The notes: generated by a model not told the origin, from the letters alone. 64,000 nt of DNA from Eutreptiella sp. 'Long Island Sound 2002' (GCA_964036045.1 OZ038379.1:188555885-188619884), one strand, 5' to 3'; shown: positions 46,628 to 60,161, counted from the first letter of the stretch. Numbers and translations are program-made.

Positions 46628-46745
46628 GCGTACAGCACCCAGTGTTCCCACGTGGTCTCCCACCGAAGTACTAACTGGGCCTGACCAGGCTTAACTTCTG
46701 AAATCGGACGGGTTCAGGTGTGTTCCCGGTAGTATGGCCGTACGC
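46628..46745 (-). rRNA. 5S rRNA gene, unit 10
   Basis: A at nt 32. Confidence 0.96.
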
Positions 46746-47131
46746 ATCAGCCATGGGCGGACGTTCGGTCCGCGGGCGGGGGGTGGACCGCGTCCAAACG
46801 GGCGACCGCTGAAAAATTCAGCGAAAAGGGACGCACATGGGGGACAATGAGATACAGACGCCCCGAAAAACGGGGAAGACGGGCTCAAGTGATGACAAGT
46901 ACGCGCAAATGGGCGCAAGCGGGCCGGGAAAAAAAAGGTGACTGTGGCCTCAATGGGACCCCCCCTCCGTAACCCAAGGCGGAGGGACACGGACAAACCC
47001 TACCCCTAGCTGGGGGGGAGGGGGGGGGGCACATGCACAGTGGGAGGGACATCTATTGCATGCGGAATGCACTATTACGGTGCAGTTCTGTGGCAACAAA
47101 CGTGTGCATGAGAAGGGACTTGAACTCAAGA

Positions 47132-47233
47132 TGGAGGGATATGGCCCATTGGCCTCCAGAAAGTGGTGCATTAGCACACGGATTGACTTATGAAAGCAAA
47201 ATCATACCGAAAAAAAATAGACACTCAGAAAGT
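47132..47233 (-). ncRNA. SL RNA gene, unit 10
   Basis: Leader exon at 47208-47233. Confidence 0.95.
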
Positions 47234-47930
47234 GTACCCCAGCTTTGTGTGTGCGTGGTATAGCGCGTTCTCTGGCGTAAGTGCACGTGCACCACTGTTG
47301 GCACGCGCACTGTGCATGGCGCGGTTTTTTAGGACCCCCCACCGCTCATTAGGACCCCCCCATAACTCGACGCCACTCTCTCGGATTGGCAAAATGAGTG
47401 AAGCTTTGGATTCAGCGACCCCGAAATAGGGGGGGAAACTGTGTTTTCCATGTCCATTTGGTACAAATAGCTCATTTTTAGTCCATGGGCGACTCGGTAG
47501 GATCTGCCTGGTTAGGAACAGGCAGATCCTACCGAGTCGGTAATAGTCACCCATGTACCAAAATGCGCTCAAAATGTCGCAGGGGGCGGGTTGGCGTGGA
47601 AGGGGGCCGTCGGGAGCCCGGTTGTACGCAGTGGGAAACTGTGTTTTCCATGTCCATTTGGTACAAATGGCTCATTTTTAGTCCATGGGCGACTCGGTAG
47701 GATCTGCCTGGTTAGGAACAGGCAGATCCTACCGCGTCCTACCATGTACTAAAATGCGCTCAAAATGTCGCAGGGGGCGGGTTGGCGTGGAAGGGGGCCG
47801 CCAGGAGCCCGGCCGTAGGCAGTGGTACATGTGCCATGTGTGCACGTTGGAAGGAGGGGAGGAATCGGGACGCAGGGGGCGTGTGGGGGTGCGCCGCGGG
47901 GGGTGCCGGAAAAAGGCAAAAATATAAAAA

Positions 47931-48048
47931 GCGTACAGCACCCAGTGTTCCCACGTGGTCTCCCACCGAAGTACTAACTGGGCCTGACCAGGCTTAACTT
48001 CTGAAATCGGACGGGTTCAGGTGTGTTCCCGGTAGTATGGCCGTACGC
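47931..48048 (-). rRNA. 5S rRNA gene, unit 11
   Basis: A at nt 32. Confidence 0.96.
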
Positions 48049-48434
48049 ATCAGCCATGGGCGGACGTTCGGTCCGCGGGCGGGGGGTGGACCGCGTCCAA
48101 ACGGGCGACCGCTGAAAAATTCAGCGAAAAGGGACGCACATGGGGGACAATGAGATACAGACGCCCCGAAAAACGGGGAAGACGGGCTCAAGTGATGACA
48201 AGTACGCGCAAATGGGCGCAAGCGGGCCGGGAAAAAAAAGGTGACTGTGGCCTCAATGGGACCCCCCCTCCGTAACCCAAGGCGGAGGGACACGGACAAA
48301 CCCTACCCCTAGCTGGGGGGGAGGGGGGGGGGCACATGCACAGTGGGAGGGACATCTATTGCATGCGGAATGCACTATTACGGTGCAGTTCTGTGGCAAC
48401 AAACGTGTGCATGAGAAGGGACTTGAACTCAAGA

Positions 48435-48536
48435 TGGAGGGATATGGCCCATTGGCCTCCAGAAAGTGGTGCATTAGCACACGGATTGACTTATGAAAGC
48501 AAAATCATACCGAAAAAAAATAGACACTCAGAAAGT
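48435..48536 (-). ncRNA. SL RNA gene, unit 11
   Basis: Leader exon at 48511-48536. Confidence 0.95.
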
Positions 48537-49233
48537 GTACCCCAGCTTTGTGTGTGCGTGGTATAGCGCGTTCTCTGGCGTAAGTGCACGTGCACCACTG
48601 TTGGCACGCGCACTGTGCATGGCGCGGTTTTTTAGGACCCCCCACCGCTCATTAGGACCCCCCCATAACTCGACGCCACTCTCTCGGATTGGCAAAATGA
48701 GTGAAGCTTTGGATTCAGCGACCCCGAAATAGGGGGGGAAACTGTGTTTTCCATGTCCATTTGGTACAAATAGCTCATTTTTAGTCCATGGGCGACTCGG
48801 TAGGATCTGCCTGGTTAGGAACAGGCAGATCCTACCGAGTCGGTAATAGTCACCCATGTACCAAAATGCGCTCAAAATGTCGCAGGGGGCGGGTTGGCGT
48901 GGAAGGGGGCCGTCGGGAGCCCGGTTGTACGCAGTGGGAAACTGTGTTTTCCATGTCCATTTGGTACAAATGGCTCATTTTTAGTCCATGGGCGACTCGG
49001 TAGGATCTGCCTGGTTAGGAACAGGCAGATCCTACCGCGTCCTACCATGTACTAAAATGCGCTCAAAATGTCGCAGGGGGCGGGTTGGCGTGGAAGGGGG
49101 CCGCCAGGAGCCCGGCCGTAGGCAGTGGTACATGTGCCATGTGTGCACGTTGGAAGGAGGGGAGGAATCGGGACGCAGGGGGCGTGTGGGGGTGCGCCGC
49201 GGGGGGTGCCGGAAAAAGGCAAAAATATAAAAA

Positions 49234-49351
49234 GCGTACAGCACCCAGTGTTCCCACGTGGTCTCCCACCGAAGTACTAACTGGGCCTGACCAGGCTTAA
49301 CTTCTGAAATCGGACGGGTTCAGGTGTGTTCCCGGTAGTATGGCCGTACGC
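49234..49351 (-). rRNA. 5S rRNA gene, unit 12
   Basis: A at nt 32. Confidence 0.96.
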
Positions 49352-49737
49352 ATCAGCCATGGGCGGACGTTCGGTCCGCGGGCGGGGGGTGGACCGCGTC
49401 CAAACGGGCGACCGCTGAAAAATTCAGCGAAAAGGGACGCACATGGGGGACAATGAGATACAGACGCCCCGAAAAACGGGGAAGACGGGCTCAAGTGATG
49501 ACAAGTACGCGCAAATGGGCGCAAGCGGGCCGGGAAAAAAAAGGTGACTGTGGCCTCAATGGGACCCCCCCTCCGTAACCCAAGGCGGAGGGACACGGAC
49601 AAACCCTACCCCTAGCTGGGGGGGAGGGGGGGGGGCACATGCACAGTGGGAGGGACATCTATTGCATGCGGAATGCACTATTACGGTGCAGTTCTGTGGC
49701 AACAAACGTGTGCATGAGAAGGGACTTGAACTCAAGA

Positions 49738-49839
49738 TGGAGGGATATGGCCCATTGGCCTCCAGAAAGTGGTGCATTAGCACACGGATTGACTTATGAA
49801 AGCAAAATCATACCGAAAAAAAATAGACACTCAGAAAGT
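49738..49839 (-). ncRNA. SL RNA gene, unit 12
   Basis: Leader exon at 49814-49839. Confidence 0.95.
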
Positions 49840-50536
49840 GTACCCCAGCTTTGTGTGTGCGTGGTATAGCGCGTTCTCTGGCGTAAGTGCACGTGCACCA
49901 CTGTTGGCACGCGCACTGTGCATGGCGCGGTTTTTTAGGACCCCCCACCGCTCATTAGGACCCCCCCATAACTCGACGCCACTCTCTCGGATTGGCAAAA
50001 TGAGTGAAGCTTTGGATTCAGCGACCCCGAAATAGGGGGGGAAACTGTGTTTTCCATGTCCATTTGGTACAAATAGCTCATTTTTAGTCCATGGGCGACT
50101 CGGTAGGATCTGCCTGGTTAGGAACAGGCAGATCCTACCGAGTCGGTAATAGTCACCCATGTACCAAAATGCGCTCAAAATGTCGCAGGGGGCGGGTTGG
50201 CGTGGAAGGGGGCCGTCGGGAGCCCGGTTGTACGCAGTGGGAAACTGTGTTTTCCATGTCCATTTGGTACAAATGGCTCATTTTTAGTCCATGGGCGACT
50301 CGGTAGGATCTGCCTGGTTAGGAACAGGCAGATCCTACCGCGTCCTACCATGTACTAAAATGCGCTCAAAATGTCGCAGGGGGCGGGTTGGCGTGGAAGG
50401 GGGCCGCCAGGAGCCCGGCCGTAGGCAGTGGTACATGTGCCATGTGTGCACGTTGGAAGGAGGGGAGGAATCGGGACGCAGGGGGCGTGTGGGGGTGCGC
50501 CGCGGGGGGTGCCGGAAAAAGGCAAAAATATAAAAA

Positions 50537-50654
50537 GCGTACAGCACCCAGTGTTCCCACGTGGTCTCCCACCGAAGTACTAACTGGGCCTGACCAGGCT
50601 TAACTTCTGAAATCGGACGGGTTCAGGTGTGTTCCCGGTAGTATGGCCGTACGC
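50537..50654 (-). rRNA. 5S rRNA gene, unit 13
   Basis: A at nt 32. Confidence 0.96.
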
Positions 50655-51040
50655 ATCAGCCATGGGCGGACGTTCGGTCCGCGGGCGGGGGGTGGACCGC
50701 GTCCAAACGGGCGACCGCTGAAAAATTCAGCGAAAAGGGACGCACATGGGGGACAATGAGATACAGACGCCCCGAAAAACGGGGAAGACGGGCTCAAGTG
50801 ATGACAAGTACGCGCAAATGGGCGCAAGCGGGCCGGGAAAAAAAAGGTGACTGTGGCCTCAATGGGACCCCCCCTCCGTAACCCAAGGCGGAGGGACACG
50901 GACAAACCCTACCCCTAGCTGGGGGGGAGGGGGGGGGGCACATGCACAGTGGGAGGGACATCTATTGCATGCGGAATGCACTATTACGGTGCAGTTCTGT
51001 GGCAACAAACGTGTGCATGAGAAGGGACTTGAACTCAAGA

Positions 51041-51142
51041 TGGAGGGATATGGCCCATTGGCCTCCAGAAAGTGGTGCATTAGCACACGGATTGACTTAT
51101 GAAAGCAAAATCATACCGAAAAAAAATAGACACTCAGAAAGT
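51041..51142 (-). ncRNA. SL RNA gene, unit 13
   Basis: Leader exon at 51117-51142. Confidence 0.95.
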
Positions 51143-51839
51143 GTACCCCAGCTTTGTGTGTGCGTGGTATAGCGCGTTCTCTGGCGTAAGTGCACGTGCA
51201 CCACTGTTGGCACGCGCACTGTGCATGGCGCGGTTTTTTAGGACCCCCCACCGCTCATTAGGACCCCCCCATAACTCGACGCCACTCTCTCGGATTGGCA
51301 AAATGAGTGAAGCTTTGGATTCAGCGACCCCGAAATAGGGGGGGAAACTGTGTTTTCCATGTCCATTTGGTACAAATAGCTCATTTTTAGTCCATGGGCG
51401 ACTCGGTAGGATCTGCCTGGTTAGGAACAGGCAGATCCTACCGAGTCGGTAATAGTCACCCATGTACCAAAATGCGCTCAAAATGTCGCAGGGGGCGGGT
51501 TGGCGTGGAAGGGGGCCGTCGGGAGCCCGGTTGTACGCAGTGGGAAACTGTGTTTTCCATGTCCATTTGGTACAAATGGCTCATTTTTAGTCCATGGGCG
51601 ACTCGGTAGGATCTGCCTGGTTAGGAACAGGCAGATCCTACCGCGTCCTACCATGTACTAAAATGCGCTCAAAATGTCGCAGGGGGCGGGTTGGCGTGGA
51701 AGGGGGCCGCCAGGAGCCCGGCCGTAGGCAGTGGTACATGTGCCATGTGTGCACGTTGGAAGGAGGGGAGGAATCGGGACGCAGGGGGCGTGTGGGGGTG
51801 CGCCGCGGGGGGTGCCGGAAAAAGGCAAAAATATAAAAA

Positions 51840-51957
51840 GCGTACAGCACCCAGTGTTCCCACGTGGTCTCCCACCGAAGTACTAACTGGGCCTGACCAG
51901 GCTTAACTTCTGAAATCGGACGGGTTCAGGTGTGTTCCCGGTAGTATGGCCGTACGC
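51840..51957 (-). rRNA. 5S rRNA gene, unit 14
   Basis: A at nt 32. Confidence 0.96.
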
Positions 51958-52343
51958 ATCAGCCATGGGCGGACGTTCGGTCCGCGGGCGGGGGGTGGAC
52001 CGCGTCCAAACGGGCGACCGCTGAAAAATTCAGCGAAAAGGGACGCACATGGGGGACAATGAGATACAGACGCCCCGAAAAACGGGGAAGACGGGCTCAA
52101 GTGATGACAAGTACGCGCAAATGGGCGCAAGCGGGCCGGGAAAAAAAAGGTGACTGTGGCCTCAATGGGACCCCCCCTCCGTAACCCAAGGCGGAGGGAC
52201 ACGGACAAACCCTACCCCTAGCTGGGGGGGAGGGGGGGGGGCACATGCACAGTGGGAGGGACATCTATTGCATGCGGAATGCACTATTACGGTGCAGTTC
52301 TGTGGCAACAAACGTGTGCATGAGAAGGGACTTGAACTCAAGA

Positions 52344-52445
52344 TGGAGGGATATGGCCCATTGGCCTCCAGAAAGTGGTGCATTAGCACACGGATTGACT
52401 TATGAAAGCAAAATCATACCGAAAAAAAATAGACACTCAGAAAGT
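52344..52445 (-). ncRNA. SL RNA gene, unit 14
   Basis: Leader exon at 52420-52445. Confidence 0.95.
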
Positions 52446-53142
52446 GTACCCCAGCTTTGTGTGTGCGTGGTATAGCGCGTTCTCTGGCGTAAGTGCACGT
52501 GCACCACTGTTGGCACGCGCACTGTGCATGGCGCGGTTTTTTAGGACCCCCCACCGCTCATTAGGACCCCCCCATAACTCGACGCCACTCTCTCGGATTG
52601 GCAAAATGAGTGAAGCTTTGGATTCAGCGACCCCGAAATAGGGGGGGAAACTGTGTTTTCCATGTCCATTTGGTACAAATAGCTCATTTTTAGTCCATGG
52701 GCGACTCGGTAGGATCTGCCTGGTTAGGAACAGGCAGATCCTACCGAGTCGGTAATAGTCACCCATGTACCAAAATGCGCTCAAAATGTCGCAGGGGGCG
52801 GGTTGGCGTGGAAGGGGGCCGTCGGGAGCCCGGTTGTACGCAGTGGGAAACTGTGTTTTCCATGTCCATTTGGTACAAATGGCTCATTTTTAGTCCATGG
52901 GCGACTCGGTAGGATCTGCCTGGTTAGGAACAGGCAGATCCTACCGCGTCCTACCATGTACTAAAATGCGCTCAAAATGTCGCAGGGGGCGGGTTGGCGT
53001 GGAAGGGGGCCGCCAGGAGCCCGGCCGTAGGCAGTGGTACATGTGCCATGTGTGCACGTTGGAAGGAGGGGAGGAATCGGGACGCAGGGGGCGTGTGGGG
53101 GTGCGCCGCGGGGGGTGCCGGAAAAAGGCAAAAATATAAAAA

Positions 53143-53260
53143 GCGTACAGCACCCAGTGTTCCCACGTGGTCTCCCACCGAAGTACTAACTGGGCCTGAC
53201 CAGGCTTAACTTCTGAAATCGGACGGGTTCAGGTGTGTTCCCGGTAGTATGGCCGTACGC
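53143..53260 (-). rRNA. 5S rRNA gene, unit 15
   Basis: A at nt 32. Confidence 0.96.
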
Positions 53261-53646
53261 ATCAGCCATGGGCGGACGTTCGGTCCGCGGGCGGGGGGTG
53301 GACCGCGTCCAAACGGGCGACCGCTGAAAAATTCAGCGAAAAGGGACGCACATGGGGGACAATGAGATACAGACGCCCCGAAAAACGGGGAAGACGGGCT
53401 CAAGTGATGACAAGTACGCGCAAATGGGCGCAAGCGGGCCGGGAAAAAAAAGGTGACTGTGGCCTCAATGGGACCCCCCCTCCGTAACCCAAGGCGGAGG
53501 GACACGGACAAACCCTACCCCTAGCTGGGGGGGAGGGGGGGGGGCACATGCACAGTGGGAGGGACATCTATTGCATGCGGAATGCACTATTACGGTGCAG
53601 TTCTGTGGCAACAAACGTGTGCATGAGAAGGGACTTGAACTCAAGA

Positions 53647-53748
53647 TGGAGGGATATGGCCCATTGGCCTCCAGAAAGTGGTGCATTAGCACACGGATTG
53701 ACTTATGAAAGCAAAATCATACCGAAAAAAAATAGACACTCAGAAAGT
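53647..53748 (-). ncRNA. SL RNA gene, unit 15
   Basis: Leader exon at 53723-53748. Confidence 0.95.
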
Positions 53749-54445
53749 GTACCCCAGCTTTGTGTGTGCGTGGTATAGCGCGTTCTCTGGCGTAAGTGCA
53801 CGTGCACCACTGTTGGCACGCGCACTGTGCATGGCGCGGTTTTTTAGGACCCCCCACCGCTCATTAGGACCCCCCCATAACTCGACGCCACTCTCTCGGA
53901 TTGGCAAAATGAGTGAAGCTTTGGATTCAGCGACCCCGAAATAGGGGGGGAAACTGTGTTTTCCATGTCCATTTGGTACAAATAGCTCATTTTTAGTCCA
54001 TGGGCGACTCGGTAGGATCTGCCTGGTTAGGAACAGGCAGATCCTACCGAGTCGGTAATAGTCACCCATGTACCAAAATGCGCTCAAAATGTCGCAGGGG
54101 GCGGGTTGGCGTGGAAGGGGGCCGTCGGGAGCCCGGTTGTACGCAGTGGGAAACTGTGTTTTCCATGTCCATTTGGTACAAATGGCTCATTTTTAGTCCA
54201 TGGGCGACTCGGTAGGATCTGCCTGGTTAGGAACAGGCAGATCCTACCGCGTCCTACCATGTACTAAAATGCGCTCAAAATGTCGCAGGGGGCGGGTTGG
54301 CGTGGAAGGGGGCCGCCAGGAGCCCGGCCGTAGGCAGTGGTACATGTGCCATGTGTGCACGTTGGAAGGAGGGGAGGAATCGGGACGCAGGGGGCGTGTG
54401 GGGGTGCGCCGCGGGGGGTGCCGGAAAAAGGCAAAAATATAAAAA

Positions 54446-54563
54446 GCGTACAGCACCCAGTGTTCCCACGTGGTCTCCCACCGAAGTACTAACTGGGCCT
54501 GACCAGGCTTAACTTCTGAAATCGGACGGGTTCAGGTGTGTTCCCGGTAGTATGGCCGTACGC
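54446..54563 (-). rRNA. 5S rRNA gene, unit 16
   Basis: A at nt 32. Confidence 0.96.
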
Positions 54564-54949
54564 ATCAGCCATGGGCGGACGTTCGGTCCGCGGGCGGGGG
54601 GTGGACCGCGTCCAAACGGGCGACCGCTGAAAAATTCAGCGAAAAGGGACGCACATGGGGGACAATGAGATACAGACGCCCCGAAAAACGGGGAAGACGG
54701 GCTCAAGTGATGACAAGTACGCGCAAATGGGCGCAAGCGGGCCGGGAAAAAAAAGGTGACTGTGGCCTCAATGGGACCCCCCCTCCGTAACCCAAGGCGG
54801 AGGGACACGGACAAACCCTACCCCTAGCTGGGGGGGAGGGGGGGGGGCACATGCACAGTGGGAGGGACATCTATTGCATGCGGAATGCACTATTACGGTG
54901 CAGTTCTGTGGCAACAAACGTGTGCATGAGAAGGGACTTGAACTCAAGA

Positions 54950-55051
54950 TGGAGGGATATGGCCCATTGGCCTCCAGAAAGTGGTGCATTAGCACACGGA
55001 TTGACTTATGAAAGCAAAATCATACCGAAAAAAAATAGACACTCAGAAAGT
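54950..55051 (-). ncRNA. SL RNA gene, unit 16
   Basis: Leader exon at 55026-55051. Last unit to the right with the intact upstream palindrome. Confidence 0.95.
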
Positions 55052-55748
55052 GTACCCCAGCTTTGTGTGTGCGTGGTATAGCGCGTTCTCTGGCGTAAGT
55101 GCACGTGCACCACTGTTGGCACGCGCACTGTGCATGGCGCGGTTTTTTAGGACCCCCCACCGCTCATTAGGACCCCCCCATAACTCGACGCCACTCTCTC
55201 GGATTGGCAAAATGAGTGAAGCTTTGGATTCAGCGACCCCGAAATAGGGGGGGAAACTGTGTTTTCCATGTCCATTTGGTACAAATAGCTCATTTTTAGT
55301 CCATGGGCGACTCGGTAGGATCTGCCTGGTTAGGAACAGGCAGATCCTACCGAGTCGGTAATAGTCACCCATGTACCAAAATGCGCTCAAAATGTCGCAG
55401 GGGGCGGGTTGGCGTGGAAGGGGGCCGTCGGGAGCCCGGTTGTACGCAGTGGGAAACTGTGTTTTCCATGTCCATTTGGTACAAATGGCTCATTTTTAGT
55501 CCATGGGCGACTCGGTAGGATCTGCCTGGTTAGGAACAGGCAGATCCTACCGCGTCCTACCATGTACTAAAATGCGCTCAAAATGTCGCAGGGGGCGGGT
55601 TGGCGTGGAAGGGGGCCGCCAGGAGCCCGGCCGTAGGCAGTGGTACATGTGCCATGTGTGCACGTTGGAAGGAGGGGAGGAATCGGGACGCAGGGGGCGT
55701 GTGGGGGTGCGCCGCGGGGGGTGCCGGAAAAAGGCAAAAATATAAAAA

Positions 55749-55866
55749 GCGTACAGCACCCAGTGTTCCCACGTGGTCTCCCACCGAAGTACTAACTGGG
55801 CCTGACCAGGCTTAACTTCTGAAATCGGACGGGTTCAGGTGTGTTCCCGGTAGTATGGCCGTACGC
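55749..55866 (-). rRNA. 5S rRNA gene, unit 17
   Basis: A at nt 32. Confidence 0.96.
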
Positions 55867-56252
55867 ATCAGCCATGGGCGGACGTTCGGTCCGCGGGCGG
55901 GGGGTGGACCGCGTCCAAACGGGCGACCGCTGAAAAATTCAGCGAAAAGGGACGCACATGGGGGACAATGAGATACAGACGCCCCGAAAAACGGGGAAGA
56001 CGGGCTCAAGTGATGACAAGTACGCGCAAATGGGCGCAAGCGGGCCGGGAAAAAAAAGGTGACTGTGGCCTCAATGGGACCCCCCCTCCGTAACCCAAGG
56101 CGGAGGGACACGGACAAACCCTACCCCTAGCTGGGGGGGAGGGGGGGGGGCACATGCACAGTGGGAGGGACATCTATTGCATGCGGAATGCACTATTACG
56201 GTGCAGTTCTGTGGCAACAAACGTGTGCATGAGAAGGGACTTGAACTCAAGA

Positions 56253-56354
56253 TGGAGGGATATGGCCCATTGGCCTCCAGAAAGTGGTGCATTAGCACAC
56301 GGATTGACTTATGAAAGCAAAATCATACCGAAAAAAAATAGACACTCAGAAAGT
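56253..56354 (-). ncRNA. SL RNA gene, unit 17
   Basis: Leader exon at 56329-56354. First unit in which the upstream palindrome is broken. Confidence 0.95.
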
Positions 56355-56401
56355 GTACCCCAGCTTTGTGTGTGCGTGGTATAGCGCGTTCTCTGGCGTA
56401 A

Positions 56402-56413
56402 GTTCACGTGCAC
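56402..56413 (-). promoter_or_regulatory. Broken form of the SL-upstream palindrome, unit 17
   Basis: Reads GTTCACGTGCAC instead of GTGCACGTGCAC. The CACGTG core remains but the outer symmetry is lost. Shared by units 17-22 and by the truncated edge unit near 34258. Confidence 0.45.
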
Positions 56414-57051
56414 CACTGTTGGCACGCGCACTGTGCATGGCGCGGTTTTTTAGGACCCCCCACCGCTCATTAGGACCCCCCCATAACTCGACGCCACTCT
56501 CTCGGATTGGCAAAATGAGTGAAGCTTTGGATTCAGCGACCCCGAAATAGGGGGGGAAACTGTGTTTTCCATGTCCATTTGGTACAAATAGCTCATTTTT
56601 AGTCCATGGGCGACTCGGTAGGATCTGCCTGGTTAGGAACAGGCAGATCCTACCGAGTCGGTAATAGTCACCCATGTACCAAAATGCGCTCAAAATGTCG
56701 CAGGGGGCGGGTTGGCGTGGAAGGGGGCCGTCGGGAGCCCGGTTGTACGCAGTGGGAAACTGTGTTTTCCATGTCCATTTGGTACAAATGGCTCATTTTT
56801 AGTCCATGGGCGACTCGGTAGGATCTGCCTGGTTAGGAACAGGCAGATCCTACCGCGTCCTACCATGTACTAAAATGCGCTCAAAATGTCGCAGGGGGCG
56901 GGTTGGCGTGGAAGGGGGCCGCCAGGAGCCCGGCCGTAGGCAGTGGTACATGTGCCATGTGTGCACGTTGGAAGGAGGGGAGGAATCGGGACGCAGGGGG
57001 CGTGTGGGGGTGCGCCGCGGGGGGTGCCGGAAAAAGGCAAAAATATAAAAA

Positions 57052-57169
57052 GCGTACAGCACCCAGTGTTCCCACGTGGTCTCCCACCGAAGTACTAACT
57101 GGGCCTGACCAGGCTTAACTTCTGAAATCGGACGGGTTCAGGTGTGTTCCCGGTAGTATGGCCGTACGC
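57052..57169 (-). rRNA. 5S rRNA gene, unit 18
   Basis: A at nt 32. Confidence 0.96.
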
Positions 57170-57555
57170 ATCAGCCATGGGCGGACGTTCGGTCCGCGGG
57201 CGGGGGGTGGACCGCGTCCAAACGGGCGACCGCTGAAAAATTCAGCGAAAAGGGACGCACATGGGGGACAATGAGATACAGACGCCCCGAAAAACGGGGA
57301 AGACGGGCTCAAGTGATGACAAGTACGCGCAAATGGGCGCAAGCGGGCCGGGAAAAAAAAGGTGACTGTGGCCTCAATGGGACCCCCCCTCCGTAACCCA
57401 AGGCGGAGGGACACGGACAAACCCTACCCCTAGCTGGGGGGGAGGGGGGGGGGCACATGCACAGTGGGAGGGACATCTATTGCATGCGGAATGCACTATT
57501 ACGGTGCAGTTCTGTGGCAACAAACGTGTGCATGAGAAGGGACTTGAACTCAAGA

Positions 57556-57657
57556 TGGAGGGATATGGCCCATTGGCCTCCAGAAAGTGGTGCATTAGCA
57601 CACGGATTGACTTATGAAAGCAAAATCATACCGAAAAAAAATAGACACTCAGAAAGT
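57556..57657 (-). ncRNA. SL RNA gene, unit 18
   Basis: Leader exon at 57632-57657; broken palindrome upstream. Confidence 0.95.
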
Positions 57658-58354
57658 GTACCCCAGCTTTGTGTGTGCGTGGTATAGCGCGTTCTCTGGC
57701 GTAAGTTCACGTGCACCACTGTTGGCACGCGCACTGTGCATGGCGCGGTTTTTTAGGACCCCCCACCGCTCATTAGGACCCCCCCATAACTCGACGCCAC
57801 TCTCTCGGATTGGCAAAATGAGTGAAGCTTTGGATTCAGCGACCCCGAAATAGGGGGGGAAACTGTGTTTTCCATGTCCATTTGGTACAAATAGCTCATT
57901 TTTAGTCCATGGGCGACTCGGTAGGATCTGCCTGGTTAGGAACAGGCAGATCCTACCGAGTCGGTAATAGTCACCCATGTACCAAAATGCGCTCAAAATG
58001 TCGCAGGGGGCGGGTTGGCGTGGAAGGGGGCCGTCGGGAGCCCGGTTGTACGCAGTGGGAAACTGTGTTTTCCATGTCCATTTGGTACAAATGGCTCATT
58101 TTTAGTCCATGGGCGACTCGGTAGGATCTGCCTGGTTAGGAACAGGCAGATCCTACCGCGTCCTACCATGTACTAAAATGCGCTCAAAATGTCGCAGGGG
58201 GCGGGTTGGCGTGGAAGGGGGCCGCCAGGAGCCCGGCCGTAGGCAGTGGTACATGTGCCATGTGTGCACGTTGGAAGGAGGGGAGGAATCGGGACGCAGG
58301 GGGCGTGTGGGGGTGCGCCGCGGGGGGTGCCGGAAAAAGGCAAAAATATAAAAA

Positions 58355-58472
58355 GCGTACAGCACCCAGTGTTCCCACGTGGTCTCCCACCGAAGTACTA
58401 ACTGGGCCTGACCAGGCTTAACTTCTGAAATCGGACGGGTTCAGGTGTGTTCCCGGTAGTATGGCCGTACGC
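58355..58472 (-). rRNA. 5S rRNA gene, unit 19
   Basis: A at nt 32. Confidence 0.96.
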
Positions 58473-58858
58473 ATCAGCCATGGGCGGACGTTCGGTCCGC
58501 GGGCGGGGGGTGGACCGCGTCCAAACGGGCGACCGCTGAAAAATTCAGCGAAAAGGGACGCACATGGGGGACAATGAGATACAGACGCCCCGAAAAACGG
58601 GGAAGACGGGCTCAAGTGATGACAAGTACGCGCAAATGGGCGCAAGCGGGCCGGGAAAAAAAAGGTGACTGTGGCCTCAATGGGACCCCCCCTCCGTAAC
58701 CCAAGGCGGAGGGACACGGACAAACCCTACCCCTAGCTGGGGGGGAGGGGGGGGGGCACATGCACAGTGGGAGGGACATCTATTGCATGCGGAATGCACT
58801 ATTACGGTGCAGTTCTGTGGCAACAAACGTGTGCATGAGAAGGGACTTGAACTCAAGA

Positions 58859-58960
58859 TGGAGGGATATGGCCCATTGGCCTCCAGAAAGTGGTGCATTA
58901 GCACACGGATTGACTTATGAAAGCAAAATCATACCGAAAAAAAATAGACACTCAGAAAGT
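58859..58960 (-). ncRNA. SL RNA gene, unit 19
   Basis: Leader exon at 58935-58960; broken palindrome upstream. Confidence 0.95.
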
Positions 58961-59657
58961 GTACCCCAGCTTTGTGTGTGCGTGGTATAGCGCGTTCTCT
59001 GGCGTAAGTTCACGTGCACCACTGTTGGCACGCGCACTGTGCATGGCGCGGTTTTTTAGGACCCCCCACCGCTCATTAGGACCCCCCCATAACTCGACGC
59101 CACTCTCTCGGATTGGCAAAATGAGTGAAGCTTTGGATTCAGCGACCCCGAAATAGGGGGGGAAACTGTGTTTTCCATGTCCATTTGGTACAAATAGCTC
59201 ATTTTTAGTCCATGGGCGACTCGGTAGGATCTGCCTGGTTAGGAACAGGCAGATCCTACCGAGTCGGTAATAGTCACCCATGTACCAAAATGCGCTCAAA
59301 ATGTCGCAGGGGGCGGGTTGGCGTGGAAGGGGGCCGTCGGGAGCCCGGTTGTACGCAGTGGGAAACTGTGTTTTCCATGTCCATTTGGTACAAATGGCTC
59401 ATTTTTAGTCCATGGGCGACTCGGTAGGATCTGCCTGGTTAGGAACAGGCAGATCCTACCGCGTCCTACCATGTACTAAAATGCGCTCAAAATGTCGCAG
59501 GGGGCGGGTTGGCGTGGAAGGGGGCCGCCAGGAGCCCGGCCGTAGGCAGTGGTACATGTGCCATGTGTGCACGTTGGAAGGAGGGGAGGAATCGGGACGC
59601 AGGGGGCGTGTGGGGGTGCGCCGCGGGGGGTGCCGGAAAAAGGCAAAAATATAAAAA

Positions 59658-59775
59658 GCGTACAGCACCCAGTGTTCCCACGTGGTCTCCCACCGAAGTA
59701 CTAACTGGGCCTGACCAGGCTTAACTTCTGAAATCGGACGGGTTCAGGTGTGTTCCCGGTAGTATGGCCGTACGC
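59658..59775 (-). rRNA. 5S rRNA gene, unit 20
   Basis: A at nt 32. Confidence 0.96.
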
Positions 59776-60161
59776 ATCAGCCATGGGCGGACGTTCGGTC
59801 CGCGGGCGGGGGGTGGACCGCGTCCAAACGGGCGACCGCTGAAAAATTCAGCGAAAAGGGACGCACATGGGGGACAATGAGATACAGACGCCCCGAAAAA
59901 CGGGGAAGACGGGCTCAAGTGATGACAAGTACGCGCAAATGGGCGCAAGCGGGCCGGGAAAAAAAAGGTGACTGTGGCCTCAATGGGACCCCCCCTCCGT
60001 AACCCAAGGCGGAGGGACACGGACAAACCCTACCCCTAGCTGGGGGGGAGGGGGGGGGGCACATGCACAGTGGGAGGGACATCTATTGCATGCGGAATGC
60101 ACTATTACGGTGCAGTTCTGTGGCAACAAACGTGTGCATGAGAAGGGACTTGAACTCAAGA

